DNA from: CADEED01 sp963839685
GTDB taxonomy: Bacteria; Pseudomonadota; Gammaproteobacteria; Steroidobacterales; Steroidobacteraceae
Length of the DNA: 64,000 nt
Assembly: GCA_963839685.1 (NCBI GenBank)
Contig: CAWIVS010000011.1
Span: forward strand, 930,001 to 994,000
Direction of reading: 5' to 3'
Shown: positions 16,412 through 26,035 of the stretch, in pieces
Layout: every line of letters starts with the position of its first letter
Position numbering within the stretch: the stretch's first letter is position 1
The notes under the pieces: model-generated
Database searches by the model: none
The model's input: the letters and a program-made list of their open reading frames with translations, nothing else
Told to the model about the DNA's origin: nothing
Program-made: the position numbers and the translations under genes

Positions 16412-18777
16412 AAACGAATCCACTGGAAAAAATGCTGCAGCAGGAAGCTCCGCCGCCGGATCCTGCGGCGCGGCTGGCCGCGCGGCGCGCCGCGCTCGCG
16501 GAGTTCGCGCGCGTTCATTCCAGCTCTGCCACTGAGCATGTCCCGAGACGTGGCGGCCTGCTCCAAGCTTTGTTAGGCCGCCTGCGTCTCTCCCGTGACC
16601 CTCAGTCACGCGGGAGAGATTCGATGCCCTGGTATACGCGACGAGTGCTGGTGGGTGGTGCGGCAAGTGTCTGCATCGCCCTGGTGGGAGTGGCGATGGT
16701 CTGGAACACGTTGCGGCATCAGCCCGAAGTCACGGCGCTCAAGCCCGTGGCCGCGGTGCCAGCCGCGACTGAACCTCCGGCGTGCCGCATGAGGTCTGAG
16801 GAATCAGCAGTCCGCCATTCGCCGGCCGTCAACGGCGGATGCACGACAGCGCGCAGCCGCAGGTTCAGATACAAGCGCCGGCGCAGGGGCGGCGGAGAAT
16901 GGGAAGGCGACGAAAGGGAAGCACACGGGCCGAGCCGCTTCGCGGCACCAGTTGCCGGTGAACAGAAGCTCGACGACGGATATTCAAACGCCGTCGCCAG
17001 CGCCTTGACGACCACGCCAGTCGCTCAGCCACCGGCGGCTGCCGAGCCGACGGACGCCCTGTCGGCAAACGCCGCGCCGGCGCCGGCGCCTGAGTCGGCA
17101 ACTGAACGAAGAGTTGGAAAGTGTCGCGGTCACCGGCCAGCGCCGCGCATCTAAAATCCTCGCAGGATGCAAAGCGCGAAGCCACGTGGAGATGGGGCCG
17201 AAGAGGTCATGGTCACCGGTGCGCGCAGCAGCAGAACTCGCGCCACACCCCACAAGGGCATGACGGGCTCGCCGCGGCAGAGCGGAGGAACTTTGGGCAG
17301 TACCAGCGCCGGCATCTTGATTGCGCCAACGGAGTTGCCGCCGCCAGCCGAAGTCGAAGGCCGCGACAAGTTCGAGCAGTTCGAGGTGAACTCCGTCAAG
17401 CAGGTGTCCGACGAGCCGGTGTCCACTTTCTCGGCGGATGTCGACACCTCTTCGTACAGCTTCGTGCGCAAGCAACTCGATCAAGGGGTGTTGCCGCAGA
17501 AGGATGCCGTGCGCGTCGAGGAGATGATCAACTACTTCGACTACGGCTGGCCCGCGGCGGAATCGCGCGAGCGCCCGTTCCAGCCCACGGTGGTGGTCAG
17601 TGACTCGCCCTGGGGCAAGGGCCGCAAGCTGATTCACATCGGCATCAAGGGATACGAGCTGCCGGCGGGCCAGCGGCCGGACGCGAATCTCGTAATGCTG
17701 CTCGATGTCAGCGGTTCGATGGCCCAGCCCGACAAGCTGCCGCTGGTCAAGCAGTCGATGAAGCTGTTGTTAGGCAGCCTGAAGCCGACGGACACCGTGG
17801 GTATCGTGGTCTATGCGGGTGCGGCGGGCCTGGTGTTGCCGCCGACGCCGGTGGGCGAGAAGGAGAAGATCGTCGCGGCGCTCGACAGCCTCACCCCGGG
17901 CGGATCGACCGCCGGCGCCGAGGGCATCGAACTTGCGTATGAGCTTGCGGAGAAATCCTTCCGCAAGGAGGGCGTGAATCGCATCCTGTTGTGCACCGAT
18001 GGCGACTTCAATGTCGGCATCGACAGCACCAACGAGCTCAAGGGCTTCGTCGAACGCAAGCGCGAGAAAGGTGTGTTCCTCTCGGTGCTCGGCTTCGGCC
18101 AGGGGAACTATCGTGATGAACTCGCCCAGGCACTGGCCCAGAACGGCAACGGTGTCGCCGCGTATATCGACACGTTGAACGAGGCGCAGAAGGTGCTGGT
18201 CCAGGAGGCGGGCTCGTCGCTGTTCACCATCGCCAAGGACGTGAAGCTGCAGGTGGAATTCAACCCGGCGACCGTGGCCGAATATCGCCTCGTGGGTTAC
18301 GAGACGCGCGCGCTCAAGCGCGAGGACTTCAACAACGACGCCGTCGACGCGGGCGACGTGGGGTCGGGCCATACCGTTACCGCGATCTACGAGATCACGC
18401 CGGTGGGCGTCGATGCCCGCATGATCGAAGAGAGCCGCTACAGCAAGAAGCCACAGCCAGTTGCCACGGGTCGTGCGACCGAATACGGCTTCCTGAAGAT
18501 CCGCTACAAACTACCCAAGGACAGCAAGTCGCAGCTCATCGAACAGCCGATCAGGATCGATTCCGGCAAAGCTCCCGAGGCGATTCAGCGCGACGTGGAT
18601 TTTTCGACCGCGGTGGCGGGCTTCGGGCAGCTGCTGCGCGGCGGCAAGTACGTCGGCTCGCTGAGCTACGAGGATGTGATCAGGCAGGGCCTGGCGGCAC
18701 GCGGAGAAGATCCGTACGGCTATCGCAACGAATTCGTGCAGCTGGTGCGCAAGGCGCAGACCGCGCGCGGCATGTAG
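16408..18777 (+). pseudogene. Membrane-anchored vWA/DUF3520 protein, frameshifted linker
   Basis: Partner of the upstream sigma factor, with overlapping ATGA. The cytoplasmic N-terminus (MKTNPLEKMLQQEAP) is followed by one membrane segment (VLVGGAASVCIALVGVAMVW), a low-complexity linker and a von Willebrand A domain with a MIDAS (MLLDVSGSMAQPDK). The C-terminus is DUF3520-like (DVDFSTAVAGFGQLLRGGKY), as in YfbK proteins. The linker is broken: a stop at 17152-17154 is avoided only by changing frame, with shifts near 17100, 17150 and 17185 and perhaps more at 16790-16930. The part from 17167 to 18777 is fully open. The linker carries VAVTGQR and EEVMVTGAR, which look like TonB boxes. Confidence 0.75.
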
Positions 18778-18858
18778 GAATACGCGGACGACGCAGGCGC
18801 GTGTTTCCGGGATTACGGGAACGCGTTCTCGGCCTAGGGTGCGGGATGGAGGTGTCCC

Positions 18859-20445
18859 ATGCCACACGCGCCCAGAGAAACCACGTCCATATGGCTGGAT
18901 TCGACCTTGCGCAACAGCGGGGCGGATGCGGCGCCGGGACCTCGTGAACTGCTGTCCCAATCCGGAGTTTGCGTCATCGGCGCGGGCATCGCGGGCCTCA
19001 CCATTGCCTATCTACTGCAGAGGGCCGGGCACAAGGTGCAGGTGCTGGAAGCAGCGTCCTCAATCGCGGCCGGTGAGACCGGCCGGACCACCGCGCACCT
19101 GTCCTCGGTGCTCGACGACAACTTCTGCCGTCTCGAACAACTGTTCGGCACCGATGGCATGCGCCTGGCGGTGGCCAGCCACGCCGCCGCCATTGACTGC
19201 ATCCAGGCGATCATCGAGACCGAGCACATCAATTGCGACTTCGAGAGGCTCGACGGTCTGCTGGTCGCCGCCACGCCGATTGAACGGAAATTTCTCGAGA
19301 AGGAGGCGGGCGCGCTGCGTCGCGCCGGGTTCTCCCGGATGCAGGCGCAGGAGTCGGTTCGCACCGGGCAGATCCTCGTCGACGGTCCGGCGCTGCGGTT
19401 TCCCGATCAGGCCACGTTCCACATCGGCCGGTACATGCACGGGCTGGCGCGCGCCTTCGCACAGCACGGCGGACATCTCGCATTCGGAGCGCGCGTCATC
19501 GAGGCGCGCGGAGGCCGGTCGGCACACGTGAAGCTGGCGAGTGGCGAACGCCTGGGCGCGCAACACGTGATCGTCGCGACCAACACGCCGTTCAACGATC
19601 GCGTCACCATGCATACCAAGCAGGCGGCGTATCGGACGTACGTGGTCGGCGTCGAAGTTCCCAAGGACAGCTTTCCGTCCTTTCTGCTCTGGGACATGGC
19701 GGATCCCTATCACTACGTTCGCCGGGTACGCGGCGATGTCTGTGACGTCCTCATCATTGGCGGCGAAGATCACAAGACCGGACAAGCCGACGATGCGGGC
19801 GAACGGTATCTGCGCCTGGAGCGTTGGGCGAGAGAAAGATTCGCCGGACTTGGCGAGTTGCGATATCAATGGTCGGGGCAGCTCATGGAACCGGTGGACG
19901 CCCTCGGGTTCATCGGACGCAATCCGCTCGATGATGACAACGTGTACATCGTCACAGGTGATTCAGGTGATGGAATGACGCACGGGACCATCGCCGGCAT
20001 GCTCATCGGGGATCTGATCAGCGAGCGCCCCAATCCCTGGGAGAGGCTCTACGACCCGGCTCGCAAGAGCATGAAGGCGGCGGGTACCTATCTCGGGGAA
20101 AACGCCAATTTCGTCGGCCACATGGTCAGGGATTGGGTCAGGGGCGGAGAAGTACAGGACCGGGCGGACATTGCACCTGGAGAGGGCGCCATCCTGCGCG
20201 AAGGCCTGTCTACCGTGGCTATCTACCGCGATTCAGGCGGAGACCTGCACGAAGTCTCCGCCGTCTGCACGCACCTGGGATGTCTCGTGCAGTGGAATGG
20301 CGGCGAACAGAGTTGGGACTGTCCGTGCCACGGTTCGAGATTCTCGGTCGACGGTGCGGTGCTTCATGGCCCGGCAGTCTCTCCTCTGCACGCCGTCGGA
20401 TCTGCGCTTCCGCCCGACGCGCCACGACCTCAGCCGCGCGCGTAG
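18859..20445 (+). CDS. FAD-dependent oxidoreductase with C-terminal Rieske [2Fe-2S] domain
   Basis: A 528-residue protein of the DAO/YhfW-like type. The dinucleotide-binding motif VCVIGAGIAGLTIAYLLQRA lies near residue 37, followed by VLEAASSIAAGETGRTTAH. The FAD C-terminal signature is NVYIVTGDSGDGMTHGTIAG. The Rieske domain at about residues 440-510 has both ligand boxes, CTHLGC and CPCHG. It is cytoplasmic, with no signal peptide, and probably transfers electrons from an amino- or amine-type substrate or a partner via the cluster. The substrate is unknown. It ends at a bidirectional terminator. Confidence 0.87.
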   Translation: MPHAPRETTSIWLDSTLRNSGADAAPGPRELLSQSGVCVIGAGIAGLTIAYLLQRAGHKVQVLEAASSIAAGETGRTTAHLSSVLDDNFCRLEQLFGTDGMRLAVASHAAAIDCIQAIIETEHINCDFERLDGLLVAATPIERKFLEKEAGALRRAGFSRMQAQESVRTGQILVDGPALRFPDQATFHIGRYMHGLARAFAQHGGHLAFGARVIEARGGRSAHVKLASGERLGAQHVIVATNTPFNDRVTMHTKQAAYRTYVVGVEVPKDSFPSFLLWDMADPYHYVRRVRGDVCDVLIIGGEDHKTGQADDAGERYLRLERWARERFAGLGELRYQWSGQLMEPVDALGFIGRNPLDDDNVYIVTGDSGDGMTHGTIAGMLIGDLISERPNPWERLYDPARKSMKAAGTYLGENANFVGHMVRDWVRGGEVQDRADIAPGEGAILREGLSTVAIYRDSGGDLHEVSAVCTHLGCLVQWNGGEQSWDCPCHGSRFSVDGAVLHGPAVSPLHAVGSALPPDAPRPQPRA

Positions 20446-20470
20446 AAGAACGGGGGCTGCCCCCGTTCTT
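20446..20470. terminator. Bidirectional terminator built on GGGGGCTGCCCCC
   Basis: AAGAACGGGGG and CCCCCGTTCTT pair perfectly over 11 bp with a CTG loop, between the convergent Rieske and DUF4412-like genes. The core GGGGGCTGCCCCC recurs in the inverted repeat at 37472-37593 and, as GGGGGCTGCACCC, inside rhaD. Confidence 0.75.
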
Positions 20471-21261
20471 TAGTTCTGCGTCTTCACCTTGAAGCCAGCC
20501 GGGATGTCGAAGCGATCGGCGGCAAGATCGCCGGGCTCGATCTTGGTCACCGTGGTGGTGATATCGCTGGCCGCGAGCTTGGCCATCATTTGCGCCATGG
20601 GGTTTTCTCCGCTGGCGCTGATGGTGACGTGACTCTCGAGAGCCATCCCGGCTGCGGCCATCTGCTGCGTCAATGCGGCGTAGGCCTTGGCCTGCGCGGC
20701 ACCGGTGGGTGACTTGGCAGCGGCGGGATTGCCGAAGATGAAGCCGGAATCCGCGGCGGCCTTGTAGAACGCCTGATAGTCGTCGAGGCCAGGTGCCGCT
20801 GTAGACAGGCACACGGTCCCCGACAACACCATGGTCAGATCCATGCCCTGGCCGGACTGGCCCGTGGGACTGAAAGGCATCTCGACTTTCACGTCGTGCA
20901 CGGTGCAGGGATAACCCGCCACCTGCTTGGTCTGCGAAGTCTTGTTGAGTGTCGCCTGCATCGCACCCACGCCTACCTTCTCGAGTTCATCCGCGATGCT
21001 CGCGAGCGGCGTCACCGTTGCGGTTTTCTTCTGATCATTGATGTCGACGAATCGCATGTTGTCGATGTCGATGATCAGCGAAACGGTCTTGCTGCCGACG
21101 GTGGAGTCGGTGCGCTGGCGTTTGCCCTTGAAGAGGGTCACGCCTTCGCCGCCGACGTTGATGAACGAGGCTTTGCCGGAGGTTTGTGTGGTGACGGTGA
21201 CGTCGGCGAATGCCGGAGAACCTGCGGCGAGTGCTGCCGCGAGCAGGATTTTGCGGTTCAT
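20470..21261 (-). CDS. DUF4412-like secreted protein
   Basis: A 263-residue protein with a signal peptide (MNRKILLAAALAAGSPAFA). The body reads KGKRQRTDSTVGSKTVSLII, DIDNMRFVDINDQKKTATVTP, then a hydrophobic-rich region ending in PAGFKVKTQN. This resembles the DUF4412 family of periplasmic proteins of unknown role, distant from LolA-like folds. It is convergent with the Rieske protein, sharing the terminator. A TAGTTAG heptamer (21272-21278) lies just upstream of its start. Confidence 0.6.
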   Translation of the reverse strand: MNRKILLAAALAAGSPAFADVTVTTQTSGKASFINVGGEGVTLFKGKRQRTDSTVGSKTVSLIIDIDNMRFVDINDQKKTATVTPLASIADELEKVGVGAMQATLNKTSQTKQVAGYPCTVHDVKVEMPFSPTGQSGQGMDLTMVLSGTVCLSTAAPGLDDYQAFYKAAADSGFIFGNPAAAKSPTGAAQAKAYAALTQQMAAAGMALESHVTISASGENPMAQMMAKLAASDITTTVTKIEPGDLAADRFDIPAGFKVKTQN

Positions 21262-21363
21262 GAACTCTCCCTAGTTAGTTGAACCATTCTCTACGCATGT
21301 ATACCCGAGGCGCGCCCGCGGCGCCGCTGTCTCGAACTCGCGACGCGGCCGGTGACAGCCACT

Positions 21364-22722
21364 TCACTTGTCGTCGTGCTCCATCACGATGTGGCGGCTC
21401 ACACTCAGCCGCATGCGACCCCGCCCGGTCTTCTCGAGCTGGATGGGCACCTGCTGTTCGGCCAGGCGTCGCTGCAGCAACAACAGTCGGACCTCGAGAT
21501 TGTCCTGCACGTCGGGCAGGTGCAGCTCCGGCGCGAGGCGCAGCTCGCGATTGGAGAACTCGCGCCGGCCGCTGCGCAGGAATTCGCCGGTGATTTTCCA
21601 CAGGATGGCGCCGGCCACGCCGCGTATCAGGTAGGTGTCGTCGAGGAAGATGCTGTTGTCGCGGCAAAAGCGCCGCATGCGCAACGCCGGCCCATCCGGC
21701 GCGGCGGGTACACGCGCTGCCTCTACCGGGGGCTCCCGGTCCTGCGGCTGCATGAGGCTCATGGCCACCGCCAACTGGCCACACAGCAGCATGAGCGCAT
21801 CTTCGTCGTCATATCCGAAGTACTGGTCATGGAGACTTTCCACCAGTAACGCACCCAGCACGCGACCCCGGGCGCGCAGCGGGACGGCGAGCTGACTACG
21901 AGGTTCCTTCAACCCGGGCAGCGGAATCTCGCGGTTGAGGGTCATCGCGATGCCCAACTCATCGGCGCGGTTGCGCGCCGCGCGTGCGTAGGTGGCGTGG
22001 TTCATCATGTGGCCGACGCGGATCGGCACGCCCTCGCGCACCGCCGTTCCGACCAGTCCCTCGCCGACGGAAATCTCCGCGCCCGCGCCGCCGATCTCGT
22101 AACCGCGACTGGCAAGCAGTGTGAGCACCGCCTGGGTGGAATCCGCCAGCCACAACATGGCGTGGTCGATGCGCAGCAATTCGTCGAGTCCTCGCAGCAG
22201 GGTGTCCAGCAAGTCGGACAGGTCCCCGCAATGCGCCATGCGTTCGGACAGCAGGCGAGAATTGGTGGCGAGATCGACGCGTGGTTGCGCGGCGGGCAGC
22301 TCCCGGCGACCTGGCACGCGACGCATCTCGAGCACGCGGTAGATGTCTGCCCCGCGCAGGTGGAAGACCTTGTCCATGCCGATATGGCTGGCCACCCCCA
22401 TGAGCTTGGCGCGCAGCCGTTCGAACACCGGCCCGTCGGTCTCGGTGCGCTGGTATTCGAGCTGCAGAACCACGCCGCCGCCGGTGTAGGGATCGTCAAG
22501 CGTCAGCGACGCACGGCGCGTGGCCAGCACGTTTTCGCGGCTGCGATTGAAAAACTGGTACGACAACGCGATGTGCAGCGGATCGACGTATTCGCACAGC
22601 GAGAGATAACTGACGTTCGGCACCCGCTCGGGCGACACCGTGCACAACACGGGCGGAATCACGCCCTCCATCATGCGGCGCACACCGAACAGCGACAGAC
22701 CGTCGTCGAAGACCGCGCTCAC
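21364..22722 (-). CDS. Flavin-split-barrel plus GAF domain regulatory protein
   Basis: A 452-residue soluble protein. Residues about 1-130 resemble a pyridoxamine-phosphate-oxidase-like split barrel (VPNVSYLSLCEYVDPLHIAL, ENVLATRRASLTLDDP). Residues about 165-315 form a GAF domain (LLDTLLRGLDELLRIDHAML, ISVGEGLVGTAVREGVPIRV, SQLAVPLRARGRVLGALLVES). The C-terminal about 90 residues (RRFCRDNSIFLDDTYLIRGV, LWKITGEFLRSGRREFSNREL) look like a winged-helix or bacteriophytochrome-like output. Its start overlaps the stop of the upstream gene, which encodes another split-barrel protein, so the pair may sense or use a flavin or tetrapyrrole. Function inferred only. Confidence 0.65.
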   Translation of the reverse strand: MSAVFDDGLSLFGVRRMMEGVIPPVLCTVSPERVPNVSYLSLCEYVDPLHIALSYQFFNRSRENVLATRRASLTLDDPYTGGGVVLQLEYQRTETDGPVFERLRAKLMGVASHIGMDKVFHLRGADIYRVLEMRRVPGRRELPAAQPRVDLATNSRLLSERMAHCGDLSDLLDTLLRGLDELLRIDHAMLWLADSTQAVLTLLASRGYEIGGAGAEISVGEGLVGTAVREGVPIRVGHMMNHATYARAARNRADELGIAMTLNREIPLPGLKEPRSQLAVPLRARGRVLGALLVESLHDQYFGYDDEDALMLLCGQLAVAMSLMQPQDREPPVEAARVPAAPDGPALRMRRFCRDNSIFLDDTYLIRGVAGAILWKITGEFLRSGRREFSNRELRLAPELHLPDVQDNLEVRLLLLQRRLAEQQVPIQLEKTGRGRMRLSVSRHIVMEHDDK

Positions 22723-23207
22723 TTTTCGAACTCGATGGGCTTGAGCGCGAGCGGATCACCGGCGCCGGGTCCCGGCGTCTGGTTGCGCGCGCTCATGGGC
22801 GTGAAGCGGATCGCGACCAGGTGCTCGTCGGGGGCGGAGTACCAGGCGGCGGTATATTCGGGTGGAATGCCGTAACGCTTGAGCTGCTCGCAGAATGCCG
22901 CATGCCGCTCGTCGACCAGCGGGCGCCACGCCGCGCCGCTGCCGCGCACCACCGCGTCATTGCCGATGAAACTGATCGAGCGGAAGTTCTCGGGCAGGGT
23001 GACGTTCACGGCGACGTTGCCGTTCTGCCGGATGGCGTCGAGCACTTCGAAGCCCGATTCGGCCGAAATGATCACCAGCAGGCGCCCGGCTTCGTGCTGC
23101 GCCGCCAAACCGCGGCATACCACTGGCCGCCCCGCATTCGTGCAGGCACCCACCTGGTGGGCAACGCCAGCCGAAAGCATCCGGATCATGTCGTCGGTCA
23201 ACGCCAT
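22719..23207 (-). CDS. Pyridoxamine 5'-phosphate oxidase-like flavin-binding protein
   Basis: A 162-residue split-barrel protein. I chose ATG 23207 (MALTDDMIRML) because the longer reading lacks a good ribosome site. VGACTNAGRPVVCRGLAAQ, LLVIISAESGFEVLDAIRQN and VAVNVTLPENFRSISFIGND are typical of the general-stress FMN-binding group. It overlaps the GAF gene by 4 bases and is read first, so the two form an operon. The intergenic region upstream (23208-23358) is A+T-rich and shared with the divergent NmrA-like gene. Confidence 0.7.
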   Translation of the reverse strand: MALTDDMIRMLSAGVAHQVGACTNAGRPVVCRGLAAQHEAGRLLVIISAESGFEVLDAIRQNGNVAVNVTLPENFRSISFIGNDAVVRGSGAAWRPLVDERHAAFCEQLKRYGIPPEYTAAWYSAPDEHLVAIRFTPMSARNQTPGPGAGDPLALKPIEFEK

Positions 23208-23358
23208 CGTCGTTCTTATGGATTTCTTAAATACTCCCCGACCGCACACGTTAGCGTGAATTTAAGGAATCGCTAAGTCCGAGTTAGCAACAAAACTGTC
23301 ATCTGCTCCCTAACCTGCGCCTCCCTCGCCCAGCCGGGCGATTTCTGCGGAGAGCGAC

Positions 23359-24315
23359 ATGTCCAAGCCAGTCATTGCAGTGTTCGGCGCCACCGGCGCG
23401 CAGGGCGGAGGCCTGGCCCGGGCGTTGCTCACCGACAGTGACCGCCACTTTGCGGTGCGCGCGGTGACACGCCGGCCGGATGGCCCGGCCGCCCGTGAGC
23501 TCGCCCGGGCCGGTGCCGACATCGTGCTGGCCGATCTCGACGACGGCGCCAGCGTGCTGCGCGCCCTCGAAGGGGCCTACGGCGCCTTCTTTGTCACCAA
23601 TTTCTGGGAACACCTGTCGGGCGAAAAGGAGCTGGCGCAGGCGCATACCCTGGCGGCTGCCGCAGCCCAGGCGGGCATTTGCCATGCCATCTGGTCGACG
23701 CTCGAGGACACGCGCGAATTCTTCGCAGCTGACGGCTCCCGCATGCCCGTTCTCGAGCAGCGCTTCAACGTGCCGCACTTCGATGCGAAGGGCGAGGCCC
23801 ACCGCTTCTTTGCGCAGCAGCGCGTGCCGGTCACTTACCTGTACACCTCGGGCTTCTGGGAAAACCTCATCCACTTCGGCATGGGCCCGCAGCGGCAGGC
23901 CGATGGGTCTCTCGCCGTGACGTTCCCGACCGGCGCGGCGCGCATCCCGTGGATCGGCGTCGCGGACATCGGGATCGCGGCCCATGAAATCTTCCTGCGC
24001 GGCGACGCGCTCATCTACGACTCGATCGGCGTTGCGGGTGATCACCTCACGGGCGCCGAACTGGCTCGGCATCTCTCCTGCGCCCTCGGTGAGACCGTGC
24101 ACTACAACGCGGTGACGCCGGACGAGTTCCGCGCTTTCGGATTCCCGGGAGCCGACGAGCTCGGAAACATGTGGCAATTCAAGCGCGACTTCGAAGCCGC
24201 GTATTGCGCACGCCGCGATCTGAACCGTGCCCGCTCGCTGCACCCGGGAATGGCGAACTTCGCCACCTGGCTCAAGGCGAACCAGGCCCGCATCCCGGTG
24301 GCGCAGGCCGCCTGA
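23359..24315 (+). CDS. NmrA-family NAD(P)-binding protein
   Basis: A 318-residue Rossmann protein of the atypical SDR group (NmrA/HSCARG). The cofactor motif IAVFGATGAQGGGLARALL is at the N-terminus and the adjacent VRAVTRRPDG fixes the NADP phosphate. TYLYTSGFWENLIHFG matches HSCARG-type proteins, which sense NADPH/NADP rather than reduce a substrate. The ATG follows GGAGAGCGAC. No membrane segment. The role of this copy is unknown. Confidence 0.82.
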   Translation: MSKPVIAVFGATGAQGGGLARALLTDSDRHFAVRAVTRRPDGPAARELARAGADIVLADLDDGASVLRALEGAYGAFFVTNFWEHLSGEKELAQAHTLAAAAAQAGICHAIWSTLEDTREFFAADGSRMPVLEQRFNVPHFDAKGEAHRFFAQQRVPVTYLYTSGFWENLIHFGMGPQRQADGSLAVTFPTGAARIPWIGVADIGIAAHEIFLRGDALIYDSIGVAGDHLTGAELARHLSCALGETVHYNAVTPDEFRAFGFPGADELGNMWQFKRDFEAAYCARRDLNRARSLHPGMANFATWLKANQARIPVAQAA

Positions 24316-24320
24316 CGTCC

Positions 24321-25379
24321 GTGCTGCGCGAAATTCTCAACTGGTTCCTGAAGCTGACGCTCGTCGCCGTGTGTCTGCCTGCGGTGGTGCGCGCCGAAGA
24401 CGCGCGCGGTCTGCCGCAACACCTCGGTGATACTGGGTTGTACGTCGCGGGCTCACTCTCGCAGGTGAGTCCCGACGTACTGCCGTTTTCGCCCCAGTAT
24501 CCCCTGTGGTCGGACGGCGCCGCCAAGCGTCGCTGGATCTGGCTGCCGCCGGGCACCAGCATCGACGCTGGCGCCCCCGATGCCTGGGAATTCCCGGTCG
24601 GCACGCGGTTGTGGAAGGAATTCGCGCATGGCGATCGGCTCGAGACGCGTTACCTGGAACGCGGCCAGGACGGCAAGTGGCGCTTTGGCAGCTACGTGTG
24701 GAGCGCCGACGGCAAGGATGCGGTGCTGGCGCCCGTCAAGGGAATGCGCGACCTGCCGGCGCCGAACGCCCCCGGCGCGCGCTACACCATTCCCTCCGAA
24801 GAAGATTGCCGCGCATGTCACGAGGGCGCGCCGGTCGCGGTGCTGGGCTTCAGTGCACTGCAGTTGTCGCCCGATCGCGATCCGCTGGCTCCGCATGCCG
24901 AGCAGGTCGCGGACGCCGTCGATCTTCGTTCACTGACGGCGCGTGGCCTGTTGCGCAATCTGCCGTCCGCGCTGCTGACGAGCCCGCCGCGCATCGCCGC
25001 CTCCACGCCGGCCGAACGCGCCGCCCTCGGTTACCTGCACGGCAACTGTGGCAATTGCCACAACGACGAAGGCCCGCTCGCGGTGCTGGAGATGACACTC
25101 GCCCAGCGCGTCGCGGCGCCGGCTGCGGACGCCCCTTCTTCGAACAATGTGCTGAGTTCCATCGTCGGCAGACAGAGCCAGTTCCGTCCTGCCGGCTTGG
25201 CCGCCGGTGCGGCCCGCATCGCTCCCGGTCACCTCGATGGCAGCGTGATCGCGCTGCGCATGAACTCGCGCGATCCGCTGCAGCAGATGCCGCCGCTCGG
25301 CACCTCGGCGGTCGACGCCGAGGCGGTCGCGCTGCTGGCGCGCTGGATCGACAGTCTTTCCACCCAATCATCGAATTAG
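24321..25379 (+). CDS. Secreted diheme cytochrome-c-type protein
   Basis: A 352-residue exported protein, starting at GTG 24321, with a signal peptide (FLKLTLVAVCLPAVVRA). Two CxxCH heme sites are visible: CRACH (about residue 162) and CGNCH (about residue 245). PYPLWSDGA-like text (QYPLWSDGAAKRRWIWLPPG) and the ending LQQMPPLGTSAVDAEAVALL place it with the SO_2930-type diheme family found beside cytochromes and parallel-beta-helix proteins. It lies 5 bases after the NmrA gene and 15 before a second cytochrome, so the three are probably one transcript. Confidence 0.78.
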   Translation: MLREILNWFLKLTLVAVCLPAVVRAEDARGLPQHLGDTGLYVAGSLSQVSPDVLPFSPQYPLWSDGAAKRRWIWLPPGTSIDAGAPDAWEFPVGTRLWKEFAHGDRLETRYLERGQDGKWRFGSYVWSADGKDAVLAPVKGMRDLPAPNAPGARYTIPSEEDCRACHEGAPVAVLGFSALQLSPDRDPLAPHAEQVADAVDLRSLTARGLLRNLPSALLTSPPRIAASTPAERAALGYLHGNCGNCHNDEGPLAVLEMTLAQRVAAPAADAPSSNNVLSSIVGRQSQFRPAGLAAGAARIAPGHLDGSVIALRMNSRDPLQQMPPLGTSAVDAEAVALLARWIDSLSTQSSN

Positions 25380-25394
25380 TTAGAGGAGGTCTCG

Positions 25395-25967
25395 ATGAAA
25401 TCCCTGAAGTTGTTTGCGTTCTTCGCGCTGGTAGTGTTCGCATCGTTCGCGCGTGCCGCGGAAGGCCCGGCGCCCGCCGGCACGACCGAAGCACTGGTCG
25501 CGCGCGGCAAGTACATCGTCTCGACGTCCGGCTGCCATGACTGCCACACGCCGTGGAAGTTGACGCCGGAAGGTCCGCGCCCGGACATGTCGCTGGCGCT
25601 CTCGGGTCATCCGGCGCAGCTCGAAATGCCGGCCGGACCGCAGCCGCAGGAGCCGTGGTTGATCACCATTGCCGCGACCAACACGGCGTACGCGGGTCCG
25701 TGGGGCGTGAGCTTCACGGCCAACCTGACGCCTGATCGCGAGACCGGGCTCGGCAAGTGGACGGCACGTACTTTCATCGACACCATCCGTACCGGCCGCC
25801 ATCTCGGCCGTGGCCGCGAGATCCTGCCGCCCATGCCCATCATGGTCTACCAGAATTTCACGGACGAGGACCTGACGGCGATCTTCAGCTACCTGCAGAC
25901 CCTGCCGGCGATCAGCAACAAGGTGCCGGAGCCGCGTTCACCGGCGGCCGCCAGCGCCGCGAGGTAG
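25395..25967 (+). CDS. Secreted monoheme cytochrome c
   Basis: A 190-residue protein with an ideal ribosome site (GAGGAGG) and a signal peptide (LKLFAFFALVVFASFARA). One heme site reads GCHDCH near residue 52. FTANLTPDRETGLGKWT and MVYQNFTDEDLTAIFSYLQTLP are typical of diheme/monoheme c-type proteins that pair with membrane or periplasmic dehydrogenases; the distal Met ligand may be in PPMPIM. It probably passes electrons for the upstream diheme protein. The stop codon is part of a TAGTTAG heptamer. Confidence 0.8.
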   Translation: MKSLKLFAFFALVVFASFARAAEGPAPAGTTEALVARGKYIVSTSGCHDCHTPWKLTPEGPRPDMSLALSGHPAQLEMPAGPQPQEPWLITIAATNTAYAGPWGVSFTANLTPDRETGLGKWTARTFIDTIRTGRHLGRGREILPPMPIMVYQNFTDEDLTAIFSYLQTLPAISNKVPEPRSPAAASAAR

Positions 25968-26000
25968 TTAGCCCACTTTCAGGCCGGGCTTCGTTACACT

Positions 26001-26024
26001 GCCGTACGGCATGCGCCGTACGGC
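26001..26024. repeat. Duplicated 10-bp palindrome in a 5' leader
   Basis: GCCGTACGGC occurs twice (26001-26010 and 26015-26024) around ATGC. Each copy is its own inverted repeat, so the pair can form two small cruciforms or one 10-bp hairpin. It ends 11 bases before the ATG of the next gene and could be an operator or a translation-controlling hairpin. Confidence 0.6.
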
Positions 26025-26035
26025 GGGGTAGCGAA

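Noticed and set aside
22719..23249. An upstream start for the PPOX-like protein at 23249
   Set aside because: The extra MCGRGVFKKSIRTT does not resemble the family and has no ribosome site; ATG 23207 fits better.
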